Positions 40,358 to 52,980 of a stretch of DNA of 64,000 bases are shown piece by piece. The stretch is from Burhinus oedicnemus. Its lineage: Eukaryota; Chordata; Aves; Charadriiformes; Burhinidae. How positions within the stretch are numbered: position 1 is the first letter of the stretch; each line of letters opens with the position of its first letter. The notes under the pieces are model-generated. The model saw only the letters and a program-made list of their open reading frames with translations. It did not search any database and was not told the origin of the DNA. Location of the stretch: positions 3,359,644 through 3,423,643 of the forward strand of contig VFFE01007257.1 of NCBI GenBank assembly GCA_008921705.1, written 5' to 3'. The position numbers and the translations under genes are program-made.

Positions 40358-43226
40358 CTCATTAAAGTTATTCTACGCTTATTGCCTATGAAGTCTAAAA
40401 TTTAAGATGGAAATCACATCACAGAGGTGTTCCCACTTTAGTAAAGAAAATACAGACAGTGCAGAAGGTGCCTGGTGTTTTGCAGGCTGACCCTTTACTA
40501 TGCAGGATTCAAAAGCAACTTGACATTACAATGAATTCCTGTAAGTGCTTTCCACATTAGTGGCCCACACTGGTATGTGCCCCTTTTTTCTCTATTGTTT
40601 TAATAGTGTGAAGTAGGAATAGAGCAGGCATCTGATGAAATGCCTCTTTGAAGTTATTACCAGTCCAGTTGTACTAGCTGACATAAGAGTGTTTTAAGTT
40701 GTGACTACTTAAATTGTGTTTATATCATGCCCCCAGGCTGGAGATGAGGGAGCACGAGTGTTCAACCTTACTCAGTGATACTCCCAGAAATATACAGAAA
40801 TGACATTTTCAAGTCTGAAAACATGTCTTGTTTGTTAACTCTAAGAGAAATCAGTAAAATTATTTTAAAACTGTATTAGAAAATGTAGACAATGCTGGCT
40901 CACTTCAGTCACACTGTCCTTGTTCAAATTTATACGTTCCAAGAAGAAATTTCTTGGAACTTGTACTTAGTTAAAAAGAAACAAATTAAATTTGTGCAGA
41001 CCCAGGAATATTTGTTTAAAAACCACTGCTTTTGTCAGGCTTCTATAAAATATTGTATACTATATTTATTGTCTTTGCAGCAATATTTGAATTTTTCTCA
41101 GAGCTACTTATACTCCTGCTTACTAAGCTGATTTAGACCATGTAAACTGGAGCATTCTATGAAGTACACAGTCATCTGTTCTCCTTCAGAAGCACACAAA
41201 AGGCAGGGAGAATCAGTATTTTCCATAAAGAATACAGTAGCAAAAATAAATGATACATTTCAGCTGCTGGGAGTTTATTAAACATAAGTAGGAAAATTAG
41301 TGTATAATTAAGGTTGCAAAACAACAACAAAAATCTAGGGCTCAGAAAGCAATGTTGACTTTGCAACATTTCAGATACTGAATATTTTATGGCATACATT
41401 TAAATCATAGACAGCAAAACATACAAACATATATTAGAAGAAAAAGAGGAGAATCTATATAATACTGTGTTCTGATTTCTGTTGTTCTAACTCCAAAAAC
41501 TTTAATGATGCATTAATGCAGGACCATGTTTTACCCTATGAAATCTATGCTAGGGTTATGCTACACCTGTATTTCACAATGATTTCTTCCGTTCAGGGAA
41601 CGAGCACGTAATTCATCCCTAAAGTAATGAGAGCCTTAGATACATTTCTGGTTTGTATCACTTGAGTACAACAGTATTTTCAGGCAGCCGTTATAATCAC
41701 AAGCTCAATGCAGGAATAAAAAGGAAAACATATGGAAAGAACTTGTTTAATTAAAACCTTGTTTACTTTGCATATATGTATCACTTGTACTTCAACAGAA
41801 CTATTTATAATTTTAAACAAGTAAGATTTTACCGTTTCCTTGTTAAGAGAGAAAATGTATGTTGGCAATGAAACCAAAGATTGCATAAAGCATGTATAAT
41901 GTAGAACATACAGCTTGAAGCTATTTATAAGTGCTCTCTGCATTTCCAGGTTCAGTTTTTACAGTACCGCAGCCTGAAGCACTTAACTGTGAAAACATGA
42001 TGCCTCTCTACTGCTCCTCCTACAGGAAAATTATTTCTCCTCTAAGGGCCTGAACCTAAGCCCCATACATCAACTGAAAAATCTCCATTGCTCTAAAAAG
42101 AAAAAGTTGCCTAGCTCCCTCATCCCACAAACCATACAAAAAATACCTGCATTTAACAGAGTGAAAAGGCACATATCATGTTAAGTCAGAAGGAAGGAAG
42201 AAAAACTCCACAGTCACAGATTAAGAACATCTACCCAAAACTCTGCTGCACTGAAGAGTTGACCTGGCCACGCTCCTTCAGAGCCTCAGTAGCTCAGTCT
42301 GGTTTGATTCCTCCCCTGTCCAGGCTTTTCAGAGCGACTTCTCAAGAGCTGGCACAGCTCTTCTACCCACCACATGCCAGTGGCGGGACACGGCAGCTAT
42401 GCATGTGACAAAAGGGCTGGTCTTCCCTGGCCCGCTCATTTTACAAATCTCTCATCACAGAGACTGTGTACAAAACATGAAACTTACTACTTTGGGACGG
42501 GAAATAGGTAAATTCAAAGAAGTCAGGGGAAGGTTCTGGAAGAAACCAGGGAGTACTGCCAGCAGAGTGATATCACTGAAACAGCACTGATCTCACTGAC
42601 CATTAGTGCTTTTTTGCATCTGGACCTAACTGCTGATTCATTTAGCGGTAAGTCAGGGAATATAGAAAAAACCCCAAACCACCAAGCTTTTGTCACCTTC
42701 GTTCCCTCTTTTGTTCTCTCCATGCATTGTACTTACAAATGACAACTGCTAACACATTAACTATCCCAGGTTTTGCTTAAAAACGTCTATTAAACCAGGT
42801 CCTAGCCATTTAAAACACCACAAATAACACATGTTCCATAAAACGGGAGCTACAATTACATACCCAAAACCTAGTTTCCGAATGCTTTTTAACTCTATTA
42901 TCGATTTCATTGAGAATTCAGTGTCTGTCTCCTGTGGAAGAACAGTAGCATTTGCTACACCACAGATTTCACAGCACATCTGCCACGGTGCCATAAATGC
43001 ATGCAGAGGAGACTGAGGAAATGCAGCAGTGGGTATCAAGTAAAAGTTCTATCTACCTAATCAAGTCCACAGGGACAGCATGCCGTGTCACAAGACATAC
43101 CACTCTACACTTGAATGAGGTTGTCAGCCACTGGGAGGCCTGCAAACTCCTGACAGCAATATGCAGTATATGAGGTCTTCTAAAGTAGACGCAGTAGCTT
43201 TGTAAAGTACGTATCTGTTTCTAGGG

Positions 43227-43268
43227 ATGAAGAAAAAAAAAAAAGAAAAAAAAAAGAAAAAAGAAAAG
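43227..43268 (+). repeat. A-rich/GA purine tract
   Basis: GATGAAG followed by A-runs of 4-12 separated by single G. Low-complexity; it creates a spurious Phe-rich frame on the minus strand. Confidence 0.9.
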
Positions 43269-45740
43269 CATGAAGTATGAAAGGCTACTTGTAAATCTAT
43301 CCTTGTGTATTGTATTGCTGAGAACAAAACCAAACTCATTGGAAATATGTCACATGAACATGAAAGAGGTTACTTTGTAGGTTTCTCAAAATGCATATAT
43401 ACATTTCTACATGTACAAATCAAAACAATATGGAATTTATTATAATACCACATGTCAAAATAAATGCAATATTAATACAGGCAAAAAAAGAAAAACTAGA
43501 ATGTTTGTAGCATTTTATAGAGAAATCTCATAACTTCAAAAATCACCCTGAGATAAGTATTCGTACACGTTTTTACACATGAGTGAACTCAAGTAGAGCT
43601 GCTTATTTTAAGTTTGAGCTTGATCCTACTGAATGATGAAAATTGACTTTAAAAGTGCATATTGTTCAAACTCATTGTAAGAAGTTCAAGAATGAAAGTA
43701 AAAGATTTTCTCGTATCTCTACTTGAGTCATTGAAGAAAACCACCATGCCTTAAGAAAGAAGTCACATTAAATCCTCCTATTAGTCTCACCCTGGATTCT
43801 TTCGTTTATTAGAGCAAATACATTGGGAATGTATTTATTGATATATATTCCTGCAGAACAGCAATGAATAAGTACCTCTGAAGAGTGTGCAGCTGTATTG
43901 CAAACACTTCAAATTCCGAAGAAGGGTCTTTATGCCTAGAAGCTGTTTCTCCTGGAAAAACTAAGCAGCCTAATAAAAGATATTACCTATCTCTGTAAAA
44001 CCTGTCTTGCTAAACTTTCTTTGTACTTCAGAAACTTTGGTATGAGAACTTTTAACTAACAGAATCAATGCATAGGCTTTATATTCAGGCTTTTATTTAG
44101 AAAGTTATTTGTATTCTGTTTATATTTATTATAATTAATCTCAATTTTCAGTTTTATTTAGCTGATACATGTTTCGATTCAATTAGAATCAAATGCTGCT
44201 TCTCAGTGCCTTTCCACATACTGACATGAAAAACATTATTTAAGTATCAATATTATTTTAAGCAGTTCTTAATGAGCTGAATTTTCAGTGGGCTTTATAG
44301 GTACATTTGAGAACATACATAAAATTCTGCTTGTGTGTATATTATTTCTGTTTGTGCAAAAACTTATTTTATATTTACTATCTAGAGCACCTAATTACAT
44401 GTTTGTACAAATCATATGACTACGAAAACTACCATGTACAATAGTGTAGAAAGAGACAAAACCTGCAACCACAACTTACATAATTAGATTTGCTTCAAGA
44501 ATGTTCCCTTTGAAGCAATTAACTGTCAAATAATAAATTTGTTTGGAGATTGTACTAGTACTTTGAATACGTAAGAAGCACATAAAAGCAACACTGCCTC
44601 TATAATGGCACAAAAGCACATCTATGTCCAGAAAATGCAGCAAACAGGTGGCATACATGTTTGGTATCATTCTTTCCACAATACTAAGCCTGTCTACATT
44701 GATTCACTATATTTTATTTTACAGAGTGCTCTTCGTTCAAAGTCTGGCAACAACAACAACAAAAAAGAAAATCAAAGTCAGTCATAGGGCAGGAAAACAG
44801 TCGATAAAGAAAGTCACAGAATAAAGGAGATACCCCAAGTATGCAAATCCTTTGGTAGGGGGCAAAACTGAAAGGTTAGAGGAAGAATATAAGTAGAAAA
44901 GAGACGAGGAGGAACTAGGTAAGTGCAAATCTACTGTGAGTTCTGAAAAGGAGGTTATTTTTAAATTGCAATGGATAAGAAAAATGAGCGTGACAGAGAA
45001 CAAACCATAGCCCAGCTTCATGGAGAAGAGAATTTTGCTTGTGAAATTCTGTACACCTTTAAGATTTGGGAAGAAGGATTGCCCAGAACTGTAATTGGGG
45101 GAGTTGCTGCTTTATAGTCAGGAAAGATTAAGAGCAGCTCTGAAAGATGTGGAGTACCTCTGTTCCCACTGACAACAGCAGAGTTTGAAAGTGCCCATAG
45201 TACTCGTAAACCTTAGGAAAGAAAAATAAGTCAGAAATAGAGATGATTTTTCTAGTAAGAGTGAAAATATACATACAAAAATTACAAGAATATTTTAAGG
45301 CATTTTCATGAATAAACCAAAGGTTTCTCCCTATGGGAGCAAATTTCACTTTTTGCTCGTTTCCTTCTGTATCATGCAGTGTTTTAATTATGCAGCAGTC
45401 TCAACAAATAGATTGTCACAGCATTTTAGAGCAGCTAATTCTATTCACAATGCTAGCAGAAGATGGGGTAATACCTTTATTGGTTTGGCTTAGTTTAACT
45501 CACACACTTCTATTCGCTAATGACTTGAACAATTCAGGATATTATATCCATCAAAAAAACCCCTTATATTGTAGAAATATTAAGACTTGGATGCACCCTG
45601 AAAATCAAAGTACTACAAAGTACAAACTCAGGATTCTTCTCAGCTACTCAAAAGCAACTCAAAATTATTTTAAAAGCTTAACCAAAATATTCTAAAAAGA
45701 ATGGCTTGGATAAAATATTTTAAGATCTGAAAGAAGCATA

Positions 45741-45761
45741 TCGCTCTCGCTCTCTCTCTCT
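45741..45761 (+). repeat. (CT)n microsatellite
   Basis: TCGCTCTCGCTCTCTCTCTCT: a short CT repeat with two CG interruptions. Confidence 0.9.
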
Positions 45762-47011
45762 GAAATCGAGGTACATTACTAACCACAGAAAACCAAATGA
45801 GAACAGATATATAATACTTGATAGAAACGTAAGTTAACATAGTGCTCAAAATCACTAGATATAAAGCTCATTACACCTTCTGACCCTAAGTTTCAACTGG
45901 AAAGTAGCTACAACTAGGGAAAATTTAGGAATGCACTTGATGTGTGTTCTCTTCAATAATAGGTATAGCTATTGACAGACCCTATATTATACTATATGCT
46001 ATTAATTTACACAGAGAATTTTCCAAAATTATCAGTAAATTAACTGATATCCATAATTTCTGTTCTATAGATTTATTTTTATTTACTCAATTTCAGTAGC
46101 TAGGTAATATGACAATAATGTACCTGGGTATTCAAAGGGAACTAGACTTTAGTGATAAACAATCAAGGTATTTGTAACTGCTCACTATAGGCCAAACGTG
46201 CATTTAGGAACAGATAATTATTTTCTAAGAATAATTCTAAAGATAATTCATTCCTGATGAATGCAGATGGCCCATGATCTCTTTTTAGAGAAAGTGCAAG
46301 GCTGATTTACTGACTGGAGATAATACACTGAGCTACAGAATAAGCTAATGCATGGCAACAACCAAAGGTTTAAGGCAACAGGCAAGCTAGGACACATAGA
46401 ATAACATGATAATTTTCCTTGTATTATCCTCCTAACTTTGAAAGTAAATTACAAAATCTGTGGCAATAATGTTATTTCATATGCATGCATATCAGGACCT
46501 CCCTATAAAGTAGTACATTCTAATTTGCTGTATGTATACCACACTTGCCTTTTTAGTTTTGTTTTTAAAAAATTCTCAGAGCATAAACAACTTCTGCGTG
46601 ATCAAGCTAGAGATAGAAAACGACCTATAGGCATAACAACTTTTTGAATGAACGAATAGGAAAACATTTTGAATGAACAGGAACATATTACAAAAAGCTG
46701 CTTAGGTGAAAATCTTCAACTGACAGAGGTGACGAGTGGTGACTAACAACAGTAAAGAAAGAATGCATACATGCTTGTCAATTTTTTGTCAAATTGAATG
46801 CGTATAATTTTGTTGCAAATAGCAGGTTAGCTAATCAGGAAACCATACCCTTAAAATGATGTACATTTAAAGCACAAATGTATGGATATTAGAGAAGAAT
46901 TTCAGAATAACAGAGCAACTCAAATTTGAATTTTTTAGAAGATTCCATATGACTGAAGACCTTCACATGCTGTACATTTACACACTCACAAAAAAAAAAA
47001 ACTTGCCTTAC

Positions 47012-47263
47012 CCGGCCAACTAGTATTGGTTCAGGTCCAGAAAATTCTTCTAATACAAACATTTGATTCCAAACCCAGCCTCTCTTGGAACGGTTCAAAA
47101 CTCTTTGTTCTTCAGTTAGCCTTTTTAGTCCTGTACTAGATCCACTTGGTAGTACTTGTGATTGATTCATTGGAGCCATACAAATAGAAGGAAGGACAGT
47201 AATCCATAATATTATTAATGGAGTCCATGTATCCATAAGCATTTCCGTTAGTCTTTCTGGCAT
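47012..47263 (-). CDS. CDH8: Cadherin-8 first coding exon (signal peptide, propeptide, start of EC1)
   Basis: Encodes residues 1-84, starting MPERLTEMLMDTW and ending at GPEPILVGR, where a phase 0 donor (CGG|gtaagg, intron from 47,011) joins cleanly to LHTDLD of the next exon. The hydrophobic run WTPLIILWITVLPSICMA (about 13-30) is the signal peptide core. A short propeptide follows with sequons NQS (33-35) and NRS (57-59). RSKR at 58-61 is a furin-type cleavage site. The mature protein then begins GWVWNQ, with Trp63 and Trp65 being the paired tryptophans used by type II cadherins for strand-swap adhesion. The ATG at 47,263 is chosen because it has A at -3, matches the known N-terminus of CDH8 orthologues, and has an in-frame TAA upstream at 47,384-47,386 with no ATG between. 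The mature start is highly conserved; the propeptide is more divergent from mammals, as expected. Confidence 0.95.
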
Positions 47264-47459
47264 TGTACCACAAGCTACGCAAATCACCACAGAAATGAAA
47301 TTATTATTTTGCTTTCCTCCAGACTGTAGCAATCCAATTCATCATGCAGTACAGAACATTTACTTACAGCTCCTCCATGTGTTTACAGCACAGTCAAGGT
47401 AAAAATAGCTTAGATTATAAAAACATGATCCATTGAGTTTTCCAGTCATTAAAGATTCC
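47264..47459 (-). other. CDH8: 5' UTR part of CDH8 exon 2
   Basis: Inferred leader between a splice acceptor and the start codon. The acceptor is a long pyrimidine tract (about 47,464-47,499 on the plus strand as purines) followed by AG at 47,460-47,461, so the exon would begin GAATCTTTAATG. The 196-nt leader holds seven upstream ATGs (first bases at 47,450, 47,434, 47,427, 47,379, 47,360, 47,346 and 47,343). The first opens a 29-codon upstream frame that stops at 47,361-47,363. No transcript evidence is available; weaker AGs nearer the ATG are alternatives. Confidence 0.7.
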
Positions 47460-47499
47460 TGATGGAGGGGGAAAAAGAAAGAAAAAAAAAAAAGAGGTC
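47460..47499 (-). other. Splice acceptor and pyrimidine tract of CDH8 exon 2
   Basis: On the minus strand a run of about 35 nearly uninterrupted pyrimidines (T11, then CTTTC, T5, C5) leads into CCATCAG. It is the strongest acceptor in the few hundred bases upstream of the start codon, which is why exon 2 is started at 47,459. Confidence 0.75.
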
Positions 47500-47827
47500 A
47501 AATCAGTGACTAAAAAGCTTAGGAAAGCATTCTAAAAAATCTTATTTACTTTTACATCGTAAACAAGCCATATTAGGTTTTAAATTTGTAGTACATAACA
47601 CTAGTGGTTAATGGGTTTAAAAAAATAAAGTGATTCTGTGAATTTCATCATTGCCTGAAATAGCGAGAAGACGCAGAGAAATGATTACACACACTCAGGA
47701 AAACATTTTACTTGCAGTTTGTCTTAGGGTCTGAAGAAGCTCCTGGCCTTCTTACTAGCCTGTACTTTTTATGAAGTCAACTATAAATACTTAGCATGTC
47801 AAATAACAAAAGTCAAACAAAATAACA

Positions 47828-48540
47828 TTCATAGAATCACAGAATAGTTAGAGTTGGAAGGGACCTTAGAGATCATCTAGTTCCAACACTCGTGCCATGG
47901 GCAAGGACACCTCGCATTAGACCCAGCTGCTCAAAGCCTCATCCAACCTGGCCTTGAACACCTCCAGGGATGGGGCATCCACAACTTCCCTGGGCAACTT
48001 GTTCCAGTGCCTCACCACCCTCAGAGTGAAAAATTTCTTCCTGAGATCTAATCTAAATGTACCCTCTTCCTATCACTACATGCCCTTGTAAAAAAGTCCT
48101 TCCCCAGCTTTCTTGTATGCTCCTTTCAGATACTGGAAGGCTGCTATAAGGTCTCCCCAGAGCCTTCTCTTCTCCAGGCTGAACAACCCCAACTCTCTCA
48201 GCCTGTCCTCATAGCGGAGGTGCTCTAACCCTCTGATCATCTTCATGGCCCTCCTCTGGACCTGCTCTAACATGTCTGTGTCCCTCTTATGTTGGGGGCC
48301 CCAGAGCTAGACACAGTACTCGTGGGGTCTCACAAGAGCGGCGTAGAGGGGCAGAACCACCTCCCTCGACCTGGCCATGCTTCTTTTGATGCAGCCCAGG
48401 ATATGGTTGGCCTTCTGGGCTGCGAGTGTGCATTGTTGGCTCATGTTGAGCTTCTCATCCTCCAACACTCCCAAGTCCCTCTCCTCAGGGCTGCTCTCGA
48501 TCCATGTTCTTGCATACAGGCTTATTCTCTTTTCCTCCAC
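47828..48540 (-). mobile_element. CR1 LINE fragment, 3' end with part of the reverse-transcriptase frame
   Basis: About 713 bases of CR1 reading on the minus strand, with the 3' terminus ATTCTGTGATTCTATGAA at the low-coordinate end. The minus-strand frame shows the CR1 ORF2 C-terminal part, for example [20 protein letters not shown] and YEDRLRELGLFSLEKRR. It is broken by a TAG at 48,304-48,306, by a lost codon just before that, and by a frameshift in a T-run near 48,090 that ends the frame at YKGM. The 5' end is truncated at an A-run at 48,541. It sits about 370 bases upstream of the CDH8 exon 2 acceptor, in the same orientation as the gene. It is closer to a full 3' end than the copy at 4 kb. 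Confidence 0.95.
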
Positions 48541-49260
48541 AAAAAAAAAGAAAAATTACTTCTAGTAAGTGTACAATGCTGGAGCAGTACATTCTTATTT
48601 TAGTAATCATCTAGTTTCAGCAGCACACAGCTCAACAAAACCTTCACAGCCCAGCAGAGAACCAGGACTGTTATGTCCACTGTGAAATCTATGATCTGCA
48701 AACCAGACCACTACCAGAACCTAAGTTAGCTCATTTATGCACTTCTGCGCTACAGGACTCACAGTGTGTCTCTCTCAAAGAAAACACAGTCAGATTTTAT
48801 TTCAAAGACATTTTCCTTGATGGACACTTGGGAGCATTTAGTCTTTCTTTCCCCACCCACCCTTTCATGTATTAGAATTCCACATCAGGTTTCATTTCAG
48901 TGTAAATATTCCTTGAAATGGACAAACAAGTTAACATAGTAGGGCTTGCCTAATGCTACAGTGATTGGCAAAACCTGAACTGCAGCCATGGATCACTTAG
49001 AAAGATAGATGGGACACAGCTCAGGGAGAAGGGCTGCATTACAGCTGCTCTAACGAGGCTGGAGTTTTGTAAAAAGATTCCTGATACATTTTCATTGACT
49101 GATTCATTTTTATCGACTGCTTCATATCCAAACAATCTCTTGAGAAACCACTATATACAAGATAGGTAGACATGTCTACTCTTAAGCTTACACTGTGTCT
49201 TAGGATGGGTTTTTTCCACTTTAAAATGAGTTCCTATTGTTGCATGTCTATGAAAATCTT

Positions 49261-49303
49261 GGGGGGCTTGAGTTTTGGGGGGGGGTGTGTGAGTGGGTTT
49301 GGG
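49261..49303 (+). repeat. G-run cluster, possible G-quadruplex
   Basis: G6, G9, G3 and G3 runs separated by 7-10 base spacers, followed by a T12 run. It is on the strand opposite to CDH8 RNA, so any quadruplex would be in the template DNA. Confidence 0.6.
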
Positions 49304-52300
49304 TTATTTTTTTTTTTTTAGGTTCACACACACTCATGGAAGAAAATAGCTAAAAACATGAATAACACCAGTAAAAGTCAGCTGTTATTTTAAAAGCAAA
49401 CAATGTAAAAAGTCATTTTTTTTTTAAACTTCAGTAATTGCCAAAGCAACTGTGAAATCTGTTGCATGAAAATCTGAAACTGTGAGAAACTTGTCTTGTT
49501 AAAAGGGGAGAAGAGCTGTTATCAAACTAAAACTCAATATCTCAAATAGCACGGAAGAACGGTAAGCTAATAGTGCAGTGCTTTGACAATGCATCAAGAA
49601 TGAGGTGAATACCCATTACAGAAGTAACCGTGGCTTAGAAACATCATTTAGGCCTCATTGCCAACTGAGATGGAAAGAAAGAAATGGGAGAATACGATGT
49701 GCTCTCGCAATGCAATGTTGGGAAAAACATGAGGAAGCAAGAGAGGCCTTCAATCTCTTGGCATTCTCTCAATCCCAGAAAAGGGAAAAGGACAAGGAGC
49801 CAACAGTCTAATTGCTTGATGGGAAGGGTCTGTCAAGTCACCCTCCAAAAACCCTCTTCAGTCTAGGGAATTAAATGGAGGTTTCTGCTGCTGCTTTCTG
49901 GCATGTATTAAAAAGCTAGATTTCCTGAGGCATGTTTGGTGGTAGAAGGTATCAAAAGAGAGAAATAGCCAAACTTTCAATGAAAGTGGTAGAGTTTATT
50001 GGTATGGGATCCTTGTGCACGTGTGAGTGGACTTGCGGGTGTGTGTGTCTGCTAGTGGACAGATTTTTCAGATTCCTGTAACGGAACAAGAATTGAAACA
50101 CAGGAAAAATAGAACCACTGTAAAACAGGGTAATAGACATCATCTTCAAAAAATATTCAGGATTAAATTCAAAACTGGGGGCATAAATTGAAAACCCAAC
50201 TTGAGAGTCCTTTGCTGTAGCTGAGGGTTTTCAGTGTTTACATACAAAGTGATTTTTGACCCAGAAATAGAGGCCTACCAGAAACCAAATAGTACATTAC
50301 ACATTTGTCCAAGAAAGCCTAAAAAAGAACCCAAGTGGGCCATGACTGACTTTTTTACTCTGCCACTACAAATTGGTATAGTTCTTTTTACTCACAGGAC
50401 CAAATAATAATAAAGCAAAGCACTTCTTTTCATATTCAAGAGGCTTTTTGAAAACAATTCCTAATTAATCTACACAGGCTTACTTCTAAAAGAGAAGAAA
50501 TAAATGAGATAAAATGATATGATGCTCACAGAAACATTTTTGTTTGAAGAAAGAACAGGATATTTGTTTTTCAGACTGCCACTCTGGATCCTTGGCAAGC
50601 ACTAAGTTCATTTCAGTGCATCCCTCCTCACTTCCTCCCCCAGACTTCCTGCCTGTTACTCTGCGCTTACTCCAACCAAATTTAGGTCCTATCAACTACC
50701 ACTAATGCGTAAGATTCTCTGTGACTGGACCGCCCTCACAGCAGCTCCCTGTTCAGTGATACTTTAAGGCAAACAAGAGTCAAAAGGACACCAAACATAT
50801 TAGTAATGCACATACCATGTCATTAAACCTAATTTAACGAAATAACCCAGTGAAGAATACAGTTACACAAGTTCAATGAACACAAAACTGCGAGATTCTA
50901 AGTACTAACAGGAATGTTAGGCAATTATTAGTGCAAGGTAAAGAAAAAAGTCTGATGGGACTTCTGCACGTATGAGTGTATTGCAGGAGAATCTGATCAG
51001 TGTGTAACAATAGAGCTGGATAAATTTCCCTACAGTTCAACCTAGACTGCTGGAGCCTTTTGCGATTTATTTGAGAAATAGACTCTCATTCGGGATTCGC
51101 TGCTCTATCAGTGAATCATGGCATTTTCTTTGTGCAATGTGTGGAGATTGTACTGTGCCCAAATTTCTTTACCAAATTTGGAGATTAATGTTCTTCTCCA
51201 TTCCTGGGAGCGGAACACCACGTATCTGGTTGCGAGCTGATGGAAGGCATTACTAAATACTTGGCCCTACAATTTTCATACTGGTTAAGAGAAAAATCAA
51301 GGAATGCCTGGTAGTTGAATTACAATCCTCTGGCTTAGATGCGTAGATGAAACTGATATGGCAACTGAAACGGGCTACTATAACGATATTAAAAAGCCAC
51401 ATGTAAAGGGAGATCTGGCAACCAGGGAAGACTGGCAGGTGAGGCACAGTAGCATTTTCCCTTCTTGTATTATGCCAGGGTCGAAAGAAGTGGTGAGTAT
51501 GGAATGACAGAAAAATTATTCCAGTGAATAATTCCAGCCAGAACTACCTTTTGCTAAGCAACCAAAAGAGGACAAGCATGCGGCCTTTAGTGAACGTACT
51601 TCCACCCTCATAAAGATTTTGTTGGTGTTGATAAAAGCATAATTTTTGCTTTGAATTTCCGGGTAGGGCCCTGGGCTGTTTTCTTTAACAAAACTTCACT
51701 GTTCTTCTGAGTGGTTTCTCTGTATAGTGTATTTTATATACAACTATAGATACAACTCTAATCCAGCAAAGCTGTTTACAAAACGGCTTTAGTTCTTCAT
51801 GCATCCCTGAGAAGGGAAGTGATATTTAAAATACAAACAATTTCTTTAATGTAGCAAACAGATGAAAGAAAATGTGACACTACATCAGGTAGCAGAGATT
51901 CAGATACCTGTCTTACATTTCAAAAACATAAGAGTGGATTCATGAATTTGGTTCTCCATGCTCCACACCTATAGAGAAATACAGATTAAGCTGAGCGACT
52001 TGTTTTCCACTTATGTATGTGCTGATATACTTTTAGAAAGATATTATTCTATTAAGAGGAACATGCATCTTAGAGCACTACTTGTACAACTCCCGGACAC
52101 AGAGTGCGTAAGTATTATTCAAGTGCAACACAAAAAGCGATTACAACGAAGTAGAAGTTTATATATAGTGTTATAACCTAACACTAGAACATAACTAGCA
52201 TACCAACTTCAGAAATTAATGTAATATACATTGCAATCTCTTTTGGAACTAAAAATCTGTGTAGGTTACTTGTATATACTTGTATATATACTGCCTGCAT

Positions 52301-52890
52301 AAAGTTAGAGTCAGGTATGACAGTAGATAGTTAGAGCAGATATACTAACTGACAACAGTTCTCATTTTGTATATGAGTGGTGGAAAGCTTTATGATGGCT
52401 AGCATATCTGATGTAACTAATTTTGTTACAATTATTTTAGAATCATCTTGTAGCGTGAAAAGATGAACACTGGAAAGCAGTAGATTTGTTGAAAAGACTA
52501 ATAAAGTTATTAAAACTGGTTTACTATGTAAAGTTCTTATCGAAAAAGAAGCAGAAGTAAGATCATCAAAAGCTTTAAAAAAGTCAATTTATTTTTAGGT
52601 TTCGAACCACAGAATATCTATCTGGTCAAGTAAAACACTTTATTACAATGCTAGTGCATTGATTTACACCGTGATCTTAGTTTAAAAGATTTTAGAGCCA
52701 CTCGAGCGTTTCTTCACATAGGGGACACAGAGGGTTGTCATAAGAATTGCAACAAAGGGGTTTTTTGTCTTTATTTCATTCTGCATTTACCTTATCATTT
52801 GTAGTGATGATATGCAACAGCTAAGCCCTTTGACCTCAGTATTTCATTAGGGTGGATTTTATCAATTCCTAAACAACTGTTATTAAGGTT

Positions 52891-52980
52891 AAAAAAACCA
52901 ACCAAACAAACCAAAAAAACCCCCAAAAAAACCTCCACACAAAAACAACTAAACAAAAACAAACCAAAAAACCCCACAAC
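52891..52980 (+). repeat. A/C-rich low-complexity tract (longest)
   Basis: About 90 bases of almost only A and C (AAAAAAACCAACCAAACAAA...), with two T. It is the longest tract of this type in the window. The frame open through it on the minus strand (Val/Phe/Leu-rich) is an artefact. Confidence 0.92.

Larger units (their letters stand above)
10616..47011 (-). other. CDH8 intron 2 (36.4 kb)
   Basis: Bounded by gtaagg at 47,011 and TTTTAG at 10,616. A long AT-rich intron between the first two coding exons is typical of type II cadherin genes. No domain-bearing open frame was seen in it. Contents noted separately: an assembly gap near 21.5 kb, an LTR-like fragment near 33.7 kb, small tandem duplications, A/C-rich tracts and microsatellites. 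Most of it has no feature I can name. Confidence 0.9.

Noticed and set aside
45333..45695. 120-codon plus-strand frame
   Set aside because: No recognisable motif; composition is that of AT-rich intron, with no splice-site or conservation argument.
47264..47332. N-terminal extension of the CDH8 frame upstream of MPERL
   Set aside because: No in-frame ATG; the in-frame stop at 47,384-47,386 and the orthologue N-terminus support starting at 47,263.
48289..48603. 104-codon plus-strand frame
   Set aside because: Antisense shadow of the CR1 reverse-transcriptase region.
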